Source of the DNA: Granulicella tundricola MP5ACTX9
Lineage (GTDB): Bacteria > Acidobacteriota > Terriglobia > Terriglobales > Acidobacteriaceae
Assembly: GCF_000178975.2 (NCBI RefSeq)
Contig: NC_015064.1
Location: 1,426,001 to 1,490,000, forward strand
Reading direction: 5' to 3'
DNA: 64,000 nt
Shown here: positions 53,024-62,961 of the stretch, piece after piece
Numbering within the stretch: position 1 is the stretch's first letter
Layout of the letters: every line of letters begins with the position of its first letter
Translations under genes and position numbers: made by a program
The notes under the pieces: generated by a model
Told to the model about the DNA's origin: nothing
The model's input: the letters and a program-made list of their open reading frames with translations, nothing else
Database searches by the model: none

Positions 53024-53683
53024 TCATGCAGATACGACGGATTTGCCGGATCGATCGGCTTGCTTCAGTTGTCGTTCGAACTCCCCTTCAAACGCTTTGA
53101 GCGCACTGTATACGTCTGAGGTTCGCTCGCGCATTGCGGGAGAGTTGATAAAGGCTTTGAGGTTGGGTGCCGATTTGTAGATGGCTGCGTGTTCAACCTC
53201 CCAGAAGAGACCTGTGAGGGTTGAGGCGATCTGGTATTCGCAGAGCAAGGCAGATGGGGAGTGCGGATCGACGCCGTAGTACTTGGACGCGAGTTGCTGG
53301 CCTGTTTGGCTGTCGATAACCGGGTCGGAGGTCCATTCTGGAAATTCATCACGGAGAAGTGTGTCGACTTGCGCCGCCTGTTCGGAAGGAAAAGCGAGTA
53401 CGCGAATCCCAACGAGGTCTCGAAGCGCTTTGAGCGAATAAAGGTCAGGGTGCTCCTGATCGAAGAGGCGGGCCTGGCTTCTCCTTTTCAGGGCGTCGAT
53501 TGCGCTGCTACAGTCTTTGATTCGTGCCTTGACGATTAGGTTTTCGTAGGTTTTCAACTGGCGGGCAACAGGCAGGATATGAAACTCGATCCGCGCTTTG
53601 AGGTCATCCGCAAGGCGCACCAGTTCAGGCAAAAGGTCCAGGTATTCCTCACGGAGGAGATCTTCGACCTTGCGGCTGGACAT
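53024..53683 (-). CDS. Small RelA/SpoT-domain nucleotidyltransferase (possible toxSAS)
   Basis: 219 residues from ATG 53683. It has only the (p)ppGpp-synthetase-type fold and no hydrolase or regulatory domains. Key segments are ENLIVKARIKDCSSAIDALKRR (R-x-K...S of the ATP loop, about 48-68), LRDLVGIRVLAF (Asp89), YYGVDPHSPSA in place of the usual GY-x-S-x-H, and CEYQIASTLTGLFWEVEHAAIYK with Glu149, Gln151 and the EH pair. It may make alarmones or act as a toxic synthetase. A gene for an unknown 81-residue protein ends 2 nt upstream, a layout like toxin-antitoxin pairs. Confidence 0.8.
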   Translation of the reverse strand: MSSRKVEDLLREEYLDLLPELVRLADDLKARIEFHILPVARQLKTYENLIVKARIKDCSSAIDALKRRSQARLFDQEHPDLYSLKALRDLVGIRVLAFPSEQAAQVDTLLRDEFPEWTSDPVIDSQTGQQLASKYYGVDPHSPSALLCEYQIASTLTGLFWEVEHAAIYKSAPNLKAFINSPAMRERTSDVYSALKAFEGEFERQLKQADRSGKSVVSA

Positions 53684-53685
53684 AT

Positions 53686-53931
53686 CTACTGCAAGACTCT
53701 CTTCAATTCGCGGACGATTCCATCCGACAAGTGGGAGGTAGTGTAAAACTCCCAATCCTCGTTCGCTTTTTGATGTTGAATTTTTTCTGTGATCTCAGAG
53801 GCAGCCTTGTCATCGATGAACTCAACACTGAAGGCCTTTCGAACGTTCCGGTTGATATACATCATTCTGTCGAAGTTATATCTGTACCCTGCATCTTCGA
53901 GGATGTTTATCTTTTCGGTCTGCTTAGCCAT
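53686..53931 (-). CDS. Unknown 81-residue protein upstream of the RelA/SpoT-like gene
   Basis: 81 residues, ATG with GAGGA 8 nt upstream. Soluble and charged; sequence includes NILEDAGYRYNFDRMMYINR, KAFSVEFIDDKAASEITEKI and a C-terminal DGIVRELKRVL helix. No family recognised. It stops 2 nt before the synthetase start and begins 19 nt after the DsbA-like gene. The base composition is lower in GC than its neighbours, as is the synthetase's, hinting at acquisition as a unit. A role as antitoxin or regulator of the synthetase is inference. Confidence 0.72.
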   Translation of the reverse strand: MAKQTEKINILEDAGYRYNFDRMMYINRNVRKAFSVEFIDDKAASEITEKIQHQKANEDWEFYTTSHLSDGIVRELKRVLQ

Positions 53932-53950
53932 TTGACGTTCCTCGAGCCCA

Positions 53951-54475
53951 TTATAAGGCGGTTTCGATGGCTTCGGAGAGGGTGGTGTAGTCGTAGGCGG
54001 TCTTATGTTGGTGGCCGTTGATGTAGAAGGTGGGGGTGCCGGTAAGACCGCTGGCGTCGCCGGATTCGAGGTCGGCGGCGATCCGGGATTTGAACTTGTG
54101 GGTGTGGACGGCCTTCTCGAGCTTGGTGGCGTCGAGTTCGAGTTCTTCGGCCAGGTCGGCGAAGAGGTCTGTGGAGAGGGTTTGCTGGTTTTCGAAGAGG
54201 AGGTCGTGCATGGCCCAGAACTTTTCTTCTGACTCGGTGGCGGCGTACTCGGCGGCTTCGGCGGCGGGTTCGGCCATGGGGTGCATGTCGGTGAGGGGGA
54301 AGTGGCGGAAGACGAAGCGGAGGCGCTTGCCGAAGTGCCTCTGGAGCTTTTTGACGACGGTGTAGGCGGAGCCGCAACTTGGGCATTGGAAGTCGCCGTA
54401 CTCGACGAGGGTGATGGGTGCGTCGGTGGGGCCCTGGGTGTGGTCCTTGGGGCCTACGGGTACGGTGAGGGGCAT
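53951..54475 (-). CDS. DsbA-family thioredoxin-like oxidoreductase
   Basis: 174 residues; AAGGAG 5 nt before the ATG at 54475 decides the start over longer options. Thioredoxin fold with helical insert: ITLVEYGDFQCPSCGSAYTVVKKL carries the CPSC active site (about 32-35), and TGTPTFYINGHQHKT supplies the cis-Pro loop. No signal peptide in this form, so it may be cytoplasmic, as in many DSBA-like thioredoxin_4 proteins near NhaA. Role: thiol-disulphide exchange. Confidence 0.88.
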   Translation of the reverse strand: MPLTVPVGPKDHTQGPTDAPITLVEYGDFQCPSCGSAYTVVKKLQRHFGKRLRFVFRHFPLTDMHPMAEPAAEAAEYAATESEEKFWAMHDLLFENQQTLSTDLFADLAEELELDATKLEKAVHTHKFKSRIAADLESGDASGLTGTPTFYINGHQHKTAYDYTTLSEAIETAL

Positions 54476-54556
54476 TGGGACTCCTTTGCTGAGGGGTTTG
54501 ATGCTTGTGGAGTGGGGTTCGACTTTGGGGGTCATGGAGGAGCCAGCAAAGCGTGA

Positions 54557-56227
<1,671 letters not shown>

Positions 56228-56253
56228 GGAACAGGGATCAGGAAGTAGAAGAC

Positions 56254-56290
56254 GGAGGGCTGCGACTCAGTGAGTCGTGGCCTCTTTCTT
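56254..56290 (+). terminator. Terminator after thiC
   Basis: GGAGGGC-TGCGACT / AGTCG-TGGCCTC imperfect stem with a tight CAGTG loop, followed by TTTCTTT. Lies 27 nt past the thiC stop. Confidence 0.65.
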
Positions 56291-56293
56291 TGG

Positions 56294-56461
56294 TTAGAGG
56301 ATGTCGCGCTGTTGCGATGAGCCGGTGACGCGCATGGCGATGAGGGCGGGGGCGACGATGACGCTGAGCAGGGCCAGGGCTAGTGCGATATCCGTGAACA
56401 AGGGGAACTCCTTTTTGATGCTTGCGGGCGGCGGTGTGACCGTTTCTGTGAGAACGATCAT
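56294..56461 (-). CDS. Small single-span membrane protein, hypothetical
   Basis: About 55 residues from ATG 56461. A polar N-terminus (VTPPPASIKKEFPLFT) is followed by one strong hydrophobic helix (DIALALALLSVIVAPALIAM) and a short polar tail. The frame is open further upstream without any domain. The ribosome site is weak. No family recognised; could be a real small membrane protein. Confidence 0.4.
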   Translation of the reverse strand: MIVLTETVTPPPASIKKEFPLFTDIALALALLSVIVAPALIAMRVTGSSQQRDIL

Positions 56462-56561
56462 CGTATGCCGTGGCCCATATTGATATTCCACAATGGGCGC
56501 GGATTTGTTAACACAAAAGTGTGACCGGGGCATTACCTGCGGTGTTCTTTCCCGAAATGGG

Positions 56562-56609
56562 AAACGCTCCACGGTGAGGATTTTACATAATCCTCTCCAT
56601 GGAGCGTTT
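56562..56609 (-). terminator. Long hairpin downstream of the M28 peptidase gene
   Basis: Nested inverted repeats: AAACGCTCCA / TGGAGCGTTT outside and GAGGATT / AATCCTC inside. Located 18 nt past the M28 stop on the minus strand. Confidence 0.7.
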
Positions 56610-56626
56610 TGACGGGTTTGTGGGAG

Positions 56627-58828
56627 CTATTTTGCTGCGGCTTCGAGGATGGCTGCGGAGCGGTTGACGGCGGCGGTGAGGGATTCGATCTGGGTCTGGG
56701 TACGGGCTTTGTCGATGGCGTCGATGCCTTCATTGACGCCGGGGATGACGACGGCGGCGTAGCCAGTGAACTCGCCGGGTGCGTAGATGGTGTGCTTGTA
56801 CCAGGCGCGGTGGGGGAGACCGGCTGGGTCTAGGAGGGCGTCTTCAGCCGAGCGGAGAGCTGTGTTGAGGGTAGCTGTGTTGGACGGGGTGAGTTGACGC
56901 TGGCGGATGACTACGCCTGCGGCTGCGAAACGGTTGGCTGCGGATTCGAGGGCGGCAAAGTCGAGGCCCATCGCGGATGAGCGCGATTTGGCTGCTTCGA
57001 TGTAGCCCTTGAGTTGGGTTCCGTAGGCCTGGTAGTCGTAGGGGAGGACGTCGGCGTCGGCCATGTGGAGGATCTCGAGGCCGAAGACGCGGGCCTGCTG
57101 CTGCTCGTAGACGAAGGTGGGGTCGGCGTTCTTGATGAACCAGTTGTAGTTGTCGAAGACGGAGTGGTAGACGCCGTAGGGGCCGCCGGAGCCGATGTCG
57201 GTTGCGGGGACGCCCTGGTGCTGGAGGAAGGGGGTGTAGTCGGAGCCGGAGCCGAGGTCGCCGATGCGGATCTCACCGGCGGTGCCTCCGTTGCGGCCGG
57301 CGGGACGTGCGCCGCGGGTTGCGCCGCCTTCGTCTTCGCTCTCGTTGCGGCGATCGGTCTGGCCTTTGAGCCACTGGTCGTAGACGGTGCCGCCGGCGGG
57401 TGAAGGGACCTCTCGGGTGACCTCGCGGACGAACTGCTTGAGGGATGGGACGGCGGAAGCGTTAAAGTTGGGGCCGGAGACGCCTACGTCTGTGTTGAAG
57501 TAGGCGACGGCGTTGCGGAGCTGGGTGGGATGGGCTTCGACCCACTCGGTTGAGCCGATGAGGCCTTCTTCCTCTGCGTCCCAGGAGCCGATGACGATGG
57601 TGCGCTTGGGCTTCCAGCCCTGCTTGAGGAGGTCGCCGAGGCCGTGGACGGTTTCAAGCATGGCGGCGGTGCCGGAGTTGGGGTCGACTGCGCCGTAGAC
57701 CCAGGCGTCACGGTGATTGCCGGCTACGACCCAGTCGTTCTTCTCTGCGGGGTCTGTGCCGGGGATGGTGCCGATGACGTCCCAGATGGTGCGGAGCTTG
57801 GTGTCCTGCTCGAGGTGCATGTGGACCATGATCTTTGGTCCGCCGCCTACGTGATAGGCGAAGGGGAGTGCGCCTTGCCAGGCGTGGGGGGCGGCGGGTC
57901 CGCCGAGTGCTTCGAGGATGGGGGCGGCGTCTTTATAGGAGAGGGGGTTGGACGGGATGCTGGGCCAGTTGGCCTGGATCTTGTCGGCGGGGATGCGCTG
58001 GGAGTCGGGGAGGTTGGGGGTGGAGGCGATGCCGGGGGTGGTGGCGTCGCCGGGGTAGATGGGGAGGAACTGGACTGCGCCGCGCTGGACGGCGGAGTCT
58101 GGGCGGTAGGGGCCTTTGGGGTACTTGTCGCCGCGGAAGTAGCCGTCGTCTTCGGGGTCGGAGAAGATGAGCACTCCGGCTGCTCCGGCCTTCTGGGCGT
58201 CGTAGACCTTGATGCCGCGGTAGTTGGCGCCGTAGCGGACGATGACGATCTTGCCCTTGACGTCTACGCCGAGGTCGGCGAGTTTTTTGAAGTCGGCGGG
58301 GGTGCCGTAGTTGGCGTAGACGACCTCTGCGGCGATGTCGGCGGAGGGGGAGGAGCCGTTGAACGCGGGGAGGATGCGGGGGTCGTCCTGGAAGGGATCG
58401 CCACCGTCCTTGGTGGGGTCTACGTGCTCCGGCGAGGGGCCGGACATGAGCTTGGCGCCGGTGGCGTCGAAGGCCTCGATGACGATTTTTACGGGCTTGT
58501 TGAGGAGGACCTTGTAGGGGACGATCTCGGTCTGGAGGCCGGCGGCTTTGAACTTGGCGGCGACGTACTCGGCTGTGGCGTAGTCCTCTGGCGAGGAGGC
58601 CCAGTGGGGGGCCTTGGTGAGGGTCTTGAGGTGCTCGCCGGCGAGCTTGGAGTCCGGGATGGCCTGGAAGGCGGCGTCCCATTTGGCTTGCTGGGAGAAA
58701 TCTTTATAGCCGAAGACGCTGGTGGGGGCGGGCGGGACACTGGATTGGGTGGCGGACTGGGCGAGGGCGGCGGCGGACGAAAGGGCGAGCAGGACGGGCA
58801 GGATTGCGGGACGATTCAAGAACTGCAC
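56627..58828 (-). CDS. M28-family metallopeptidase, glutamate carboxypeptidase II-like
   Basis: 733 residues, GTG start, signal peptide ending AALAQ. Domain order as in glutamate carboxypeptidase II: a protease-associated domain (about 160-330, KGKIVIVRYGANYRGIKVYDAQKAGAAGVLIFSDP), the di-zinc peptidase core (GNHRDAWVYGAVDPNSGTAAMLE, WDAEEEGLIGSTEWVE, DVGVSGPNF, and HSVFDNYNWF for the last His), and a helical dimerisation domain to the C-terminus. An insert rich in R, G and E (RRNESEDEGGATRGARPAGR) lies near 500. Probably releases amino acids from peptides in the periplasm. Confidence 0.93.
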   Translation of the reverse strand: MQFLNRPAILPVLLALSSAAALAQSATQSSVPPAPTSVFGYKDFSQQAKWDAAFQAIPDSKLAGEHLKTLTKAPHWASSPEDYATAEYVAAKFKAAGLQTEIVPYKVLLNKPVKIVIEAFDATGAKLMSGPSPEHVDPTKDGGDPFQDDPRILPAFNGSSPSADIAAEVVYANYGTPADFKKLADLGVDVKGKIVIVRYGANYRGIKVYDAQKAGAAGVLIFSDPEDDGYFRGDKYPKGPYRPDSAVQRGAVQFLPIYPGDATTPGIASTPNLPDSQRIPADKIQANWPSIPSNPLSYKDAAPILEALGGPAAPHAWQGALPFAYHVGGGPKIMVHMHLEQDTKLRTIWDVIGTIPGTDPAEKNDWVVAGNHRDAWVYGAVDPNSGTAAMLETVHGLGDLLKQGWKPKRTIVIGSWDAEEEGLIGSTEWVEAHPTQLRNAVAYFNTDVGVSGPNFNASAVPSLKQFVREVTREVPSPAGGTVYDQWLKGQTDRRNESEDEGGATRGARPAGRNGGTAGEIRIGDLGSGSDYTPFLQHQGVPATDIGSGGPYGVYHSVFDNYNWFIKNADPTFVYEQQQARVFGLEILHMADADVLPYDYQAYGTQLKGYIEAAKSRSSAMGLDFAALESAANRFAAAGVVIRQRQLTPSNTATLNTALRSAEDALLDPAGLPHRAWYKHTIYAPGEFTGYAAVVIPGVNEGIDAIDKARTQTQIESLTAAVNRSAAILEAAAK

Positions 58829-58906
58829 CTCGGGTATGCAAGTGATGTGCTGCGGGGATGATCTAAGGACGGCTGAGCGGGGGGAAAGGCCGCGAGCTTA
58901 AAGAAG

Positions 58907-58929
58907 AAGCACGGCTGATCGCCGTGCTT
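58907..58929 (-). terminator. Terminator after mscL
   Basis: Perfect 9-bp stem AAGCACGGC / GCCGTGCTT with a 5-nt loop; on the minus strand CTTCTTCTTT follows. It lies 25 nt past the mscL stop. Confidence 0.8.
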
Positions 58930-58953
58930 CCGGGTTGGAGTGCTCGGATTGGG

Positions 58954-59397
58954 CTAGACGGGCTGCGTGCAGAATTTGCAGCGGGTGGCCGCGAGGGGGA
59001 CGTCCGAGAGGCACTGGGGGCAGGGCTTGGTGGTGACCGCGGCGGGAGGATTCAGGCGGGCGAGGAGCTTCCCGATTGGCATGACGACGAGGAAGTAAAG
59101 GACGCCGGCGACGATGAGGAAGTTGATGACGGCGTTGAGGAGCTTCCCGACGTGCAGCTCGCCTGGTGGGATGTAGTTGGCGGGAAGCGGGCTGGGCGGG
59201 GTGACGGCGTGAAGGACCGGCATGTGGATGACGAGGGAGGAGAAGTCCGGCGTGCCGGCGATGGCGGAGATCAGGGGGGTGATGATATCGGCGGTGAAGG
59301 AGGCTGTGATTGCGCCGAATGCTGCTCCGATGATGACGGCGACTGCGAGGTCGACTACGTTGCCGCGAAGAATGAAGTCGCGAAATCCCTTGAGCAT
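58954..59397 (-). CDS. mscL: Large-conductance mechanosensitive channel with zinc-ribbon tail
   Basis: 147 residues. GGAG 7 nt before ATG. FRDFILRGNVVDLAVAVIIGAAFGAITASFTADIITPLISA is the amphipathic helix plus TM1 pore of MscL; NAVINFLIVAGVLYFLVVMPIGKL is TM2. The C-terminus is not the usual charged helical bundle: it carries CPQCLSDVPLAATRCKFC, a two-CxxC zinc-ribbon-like motif (about 128-145). Releases osmolytes on hypo-osmotic shock. Confidence 0.94.
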   Translation of the reverse strand: MLKGFRDFILRGNVVDLAVAVIIGAAFGAITASFTADIITPLISAIAGTPDFSSLVIHMPVLHAVTPPSPLPANYIPPGELHVGKLLNAVINFLIVAGVLYFLVVMPIGKLLARLNPPAAVTTKPCPQCLSDVPLAATRCKFCTQPV

Positions 59398-59483
59398 TGA
59401 GTGGTCTCCGTCTGAATGTTGAGGCTGGGAAAGCTGGCGCTAGTGTAGCTCAAAGGAGGGATTGACAGGCGGGAAAAGAGGAT

Positions 59484-59798
59484 TTAGCGGGAGGAGGAAA
59501 GCCAGAGGGCGTACGGGTAGAAGAGGAAGAAGAGCATCATGGCGAGGGCCATGAGATCCATGTAGATACAGAGGACTACGCCGCCGTGATAGAAGCTCCA
59601 GCGCGGCTGCATGTTGCGGATGGTATCGGCGGTGCCGACGCAGGCGATGAGGACGGGGAGGACGAGCCAGAGGGTGGCGTGGTTTTCCGGGAATCGCGAG
59701 AGGCGGACGGCGATGAGGAAGCTGATGAGGACGAGGGCGTTGGCGCGGATGAGGGATTTGCGGCGAGGATTGAAGATGACCGGGAGTGCCGATGCCAT
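59484..59798 (-). CDS. Hypothetical three-span membrane protein
   Basis: 104 residues. Hydrophobic stretches: IRANALVLISFLIAVRL, TLWLVLPVLIACVGTADTI and GGVVLCIYMDLMALAMMLFFLFYPYALWL. No family recognised. It lies between mscL and the VWFA-like gene on the same strand, separated by gaps of 45-90 nt. Ribosome site weak. Confidence 0.6.
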   Translation of the reverse strand: MASALPVIFNPRRKSLIRANALVLISFLIAVRLSRFPENHATLWLVLPVLIACVGTADTIRNMQPRWSFYHGGVVLCIYMDLMALAMMLFFLFYPYALWLSSSR

Positions 59799-59842
59799 GC
59801 TGCGCGGGCCCTTTCCAATCCCGCTAGGTCAAGGATAACGGG

Positions 59843-61735
59843 TTATGGTTTGGAGGGTGGGGATGGAGCCTCCGTGTGCGGGGTGGGTGATTGGGCGGGC
59901 ACAGGAACGGGTGGCAGGTTTTTGACGGCGGCAATGGGAAGCTCGGTTACGCCGATGTTGTTGTTGTGGAGGTCATGCATGGCGACACGGAGCGTGTACT
60001 GGCCTTTGACGGGGACGCTGATCTCCTGATGGAAGGGGATGCCGGAGTGGAGGAGCTCCTTGAAGGTGGTGGCGATGACGTTGACGGGGACTGTCTGGGC
60101 GATGGAGTTTACGAGCGTTCCGTCTGCGTTATAGACGAGGGCGACGAACTCGATGCGGGCGAGGTAGTGATCCTCAGGCGTGTGGGTGAAGAAGATGTGG
60201 GACGGGTCGGCGGCGAAGTCTACGGCGTAGCGGCGGTATGGTCCGTTGATCTTTCCGAGGACTGCGACGTTGCCCTCCACGAGCCTCGATTCTTCTTCCG
60301 TGGTGGTGGGCAGGACGCGGATTTTGAAGATGATCTGAGTCTGGGGCGGTGCGCCGTGGGCCATCGCTCGCTGCATGAGGGCGGGATCGGTGCGGGGCGT
60401 CGTTGCCGTATCTGCGGCGGTGACGGCGCTGTAGGCGGAGCCGGGCTCATCGGCGTAGTAGCCGTGGCGGTACGCGAGGGTGTAGCCGGACTGGGCGAGC
60501 TTGACCTGGATCTTGCGGTAGTTGCCGGTCCACTTGGCGTCTGTGGGGGTGTAAGCCAGGGTGTAATAGTTGGAGCCGGCGTCGATGGCCTGGGCGACGG
60601 CTTCCGTGAGGCCGTTGGTGTTGATGAAGGCGTGGCCGCCAGTGTCTTCCGCCATGCGCGTCATGGTGCCGTGTTCGTCCGCGGTCTTGAAGAAGAAGTC
60701 CGACTCGTCCTTTGCGAAGGCACCGGGATTGTGGACATACTTTGAGCCGGAGGCTGCTGCGCTGTAAGAGGGTGAGGTCATGAGGCCGCGCGCGTCGATG
60801 GGGTAGACGGCGACCTGGCTGCGTGCGAGGAGGTTGGTGGTCTCCCGGTATTCGGTTTCTGAGGAGGCGATGGCGGAGAAGGGATCGCTGGACTGGCCGG
60901 AGGTATCGGGCAGGATGTTGAGGGGGAAGGAGCCGGAGAACCAGATGAGGTTCTTGCGTCCGGGGATGCCGGCGAGGAAGCGCGCGAGCTGGTTCATGGC
61001 GTCCAGGGTGTATTTGGCGCGGAGTTGAAGCTGGAAGGAGTTCTGGTCGTTCTCAAAGGTCTGCATGTTGGCCAGAACCTGGGCGGGCACGGTGCCGCCA
61101 AGCTCCTCCGTCATCTGGTCTGTGACGCTGACAGGAGGACCACCACCCCCGGTGGCGTCATCCAAGAGAGGCGAACTCCTGCCGGTCTGTTTTGTGATGA
61201 CCTTGCGCAGGACCTCCGGGTCCGAGGTGAAGCCCTGCAACATATGAAGCTGCGTGGTGAGGGTAAAGATGGCGGTGTTGGTTCCCGGGCGGGCGTTCTT
61301 CAGGTACTGAATGAGCTGTGAGCGGGCGTAGGCCTGATCGATGTGCGGAGTGTTGAGGGCATCGAGAAGGAGAACGTTGACGGCCGAGTTGACGGGGGTT
61401 GGGGTGTAGTTGGTGAAGATGCCAGGGCCGAAGTTTGGCGGCGGCGGGGCACTGGCGGCTTGTGCGGCAGTGAGAGCAGCATGCTCCTCAAACGAGCCGA
61501 CCTTCTGGGGATTGTTGCTTTCCAGGACGGTGAAGTCATCCTTCTTGAGGCCGTGGATGGGATTCTTGTTTTTGTCCGTGACGACGACGTCCAGGACGAC
61601 GAGGCGGGCGCGGGTGCGGAGGGTAGCTGTGGCGGGGGCTTGCTGGCTAAACGTGCGGAGCGAAAGGGAGAGAGCGATGGCGAAGAGAAGAGGTGCGCGC
61701 AGGGTCTGTCTCCTGAGAGGCGATGAGAGGTCCAT
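59843..61735 (-). CDS. VWFA-related Acidobacterial secreted protein
   Basis: 630 residues with a signal peptide (APLLFAIALSLSLRTFSQQ). The family opening is TLRTRARLVVLDVVVTDKNKNPIHGLKKDDFTVLESNNPQKV, followed by a von Willebrand A-like core (NVLLLDALNTPHIDQAYARSQL, FLAGIPGRKNLIWFSGSFPL, VAVYPIDARGL, GGHAFINTNGL, YTLAYTP). The metal-site DxSxS is degenerate (LLDALNT). A C-terminal beta domain follows and then a proline-rich end. This family is strongly expanded in Acidobacteria; function is unknown, probably adhesion or complex assembly. The start codon lies inside a 17-bp perfect inverted repeat. Confidence 0.92.
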   Translation of the reverse strand: MDLSSPLRRQTLRAPLLFAIALSLSLRTFSQQAPATATLRTRARLVVLDVVVTDKNKNPIHGLKKDDFTVLESNNPQKVGSFEEHAALTAAQAASAPPPPNFGPGIFTNYTPTPVNSAVNVLLLDALNTPHIDQAYARSQLIQYLKNARPGTNTAIFTLTTQLHMLQGFTSDPEVLRKVITKQTGRSSPLLDDATGGGGPPVSVTDQMTEELGGTVPAQVLANMQTFENDQNSFQLQLRAKYTLDAMNQLARFLAGIPGRKNLIWFSGSFPLNILPDTSGQSSDPFSAIASSETEYRETTNLLARSQVAVYPIDARGLMTSPSYSAAASGSKYVHNPGAFAKDESDFFFKTADEHGTMTRMAEDTGGHAFINTNGLTEAVAQAIDAGSNYYTLAYTPTDAKWTGNYRKIQVKLAQSGYTLAYRHGYYADEPGSAYSAVTAADTATTPRTDPALMQRAMAHGAPPQTQIIFKIRVLPTTTEEESRLVEGNVAVLGKINGPYRRYAVDFAADPSHIFFTHTPEDHYLARIEFVALVYNADGTLVNSIAQTVPVNVIATTFKELLHSGIPFHQEISVPVKGQYTLRVAMHDLHNNNIGVTELPIAAVKNLPPVPVPAQSPTPHTEAPSPPSKP

Positions 61736-61776
61736 TGGAAGGTGTCGTTACGATACTTTACGACACCTTCCAATGG
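61732..61776. promoter_or_regulatory. Perfect 17-bp inverted repeat over the VWFA gene start
   Basis: CCATTGGAAGGTGTCGT, 11-nt loop, ACGACACCTTCCAATGG. The left arm includes the start codon at 61735-61733 and the right arm ends 4 nt from the mtnA stop. In the minus-strand transcript the start codon sits in the 3' arm. There is no T tract, so translational control or an operator is more likely than simple termination. Confidence 0.7.
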
Positions 61777-61780
61777 CTGG

Positions 61781-62824
61781 TCATTGCGCGGCCATGGCTC
61801 GGATGGATTCTTCAAAGGGGGCTTTGAGGACTCCGCGTTCTGTGATGATGGCGGTGATGTACTTGAAAGGCGTTACGTCAAAGGCCGGGTTCTCGATTCC
61901 TACGCCGGTGGGGGTCATCTGGCGGCCGTTGGAGTGGGTGACCTCGCGGGCGTCGCGCTGTTCGATGGGGATGAGATCACCGGTGGCGGTTGCCAGGTCG
62001 AGAGTGGCCCAGGGGGCGGCTACGTAGAACGGGATGCCGAACTCCTTGGCCAGGATGGCGACGCCGTAGGTGCCGATCTTGTTGGCGGTGTCGCCGTTGG
62101 CTGCGATGCGGTCCGCGCCGACGATGCAGGCCTGGATGCGGCCCTTGCTCATGAGGGATGCGGCCATGTTGTCGCAGAGGACGGTGGTGGGGATATTGTC
62201 CTTCATGAGCTCCCAGGCGGTGAGGCGCGCGCCCTGGAGGTAGGGGCGGGTCTCGTCTGCGAGGACGGAGATCTTGTGGCCCTTTTCTACGGCGGCGCGG
62301 ATGACTCCGAGGGCGGAGCCGTAGCCGCAGGCGGCTAATGCGCCGGCGTTGCAGTGGGTGAGGATGGTGCCTTCCTGGGGGAGGAGGTCTGCGCCGAAGG
62401 CTCCGAGGGTGCGGCAGTTGGCGATGTCCTCGTCGTACATTTCAAGGGACAGGGCGACTACGGCTTTTTTGATCTCTGGGATGGGGGTGTTGGCTGCGGC
62501 GAGGGTGTTGTACAGATCGCGCACGCGGCCGATGCCCCAGAAGAGATTGACAGCGGTGGGGCGGGTGGCGGCGAGGTGGTCGCAGATCTCGGCGACCTCT
62601 GCGTTGAGGGTCGGGATGTCGGTGGCGGTGGAGCGGTCAATGCCGATGGCGACGCCCATGGCTCCGGAGACGCCGATGACCATGGCGCCGCGGGTGATCA
62701 TGTCGCGGATGACGGTGGCGACTTGTTTATAGTCGGTGGCGAGGACGTAGGTTTCTTCGAGGGGAAGCTTGGTTTGATCGAGGAAGTTGATGCCTTCAGG
62801 GAGCCATTCTAGGGTGGGAATCAT
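61781..62824 (-). CDS. mtnA: S-methyl-5-thioribose-1-phosphate isomerase
   Basis: 347 residues. Converts methylthioribose 1-phosphate to methylthioribulose 1-phosphate in methionine salvage. Signatures: RDMITRGAMVIGVSGAMGVA near 45, RPTAVNLFWGIGRV near 95, ILTHCNAGALAACGYGSALGVIRAA with the catalytic Cys, ADETRPYLQGARLTAWEL, and the catalytic Asp in CIVGADRIAANGDTANKIGT. No mtnB or mtnK is nearby, but a class II aldolase gene lies at 10508. Upstream gap 62825-62961 shows nothing clear. Confidence 0.95.
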   Translation of the reverse strand: MIPTLEWLPEGINFLDQTKLPLEETYVLATDYKQVATVIRDMITRGAMVIGVSGAMGVAIGIDRSTATDIPTLNAEVAEICDHLAATRPTAVNLFWGIGRVRDLYNTLAAANTPIPEIKKAVVALSLEMYDEDIANCRTLGAFGADLLPQEGTILTHCNAGALAACGYGSALGVIRAAVEKGHKISVLADETRPYLQGARLTAWELMKDNIPTTVLCDNMAASLMSKGRIQACIVGADRIAANGDTANKIGTYGVAILAKEFGIPFYVAAPWATLDLATATGDLIPIEQRDAREVTHSNGRQMTPTGVGIENPAFDVTPFKYITAIITERGVLKAPFEESIRAMAAQ

Positions 62825-62961
62825 GTCTTGATTAGTTTATCGCGGATGGGGTGGTGGGCGCGGATGACGAGAGGGACGTTTGTCAGGTACTTCTTCTAAC
62901 CATCGAGATCGTTCTCTTGCGAATCCGGCTAGCTCTTGCAGCGAGTCGTTGCGCATCATGG

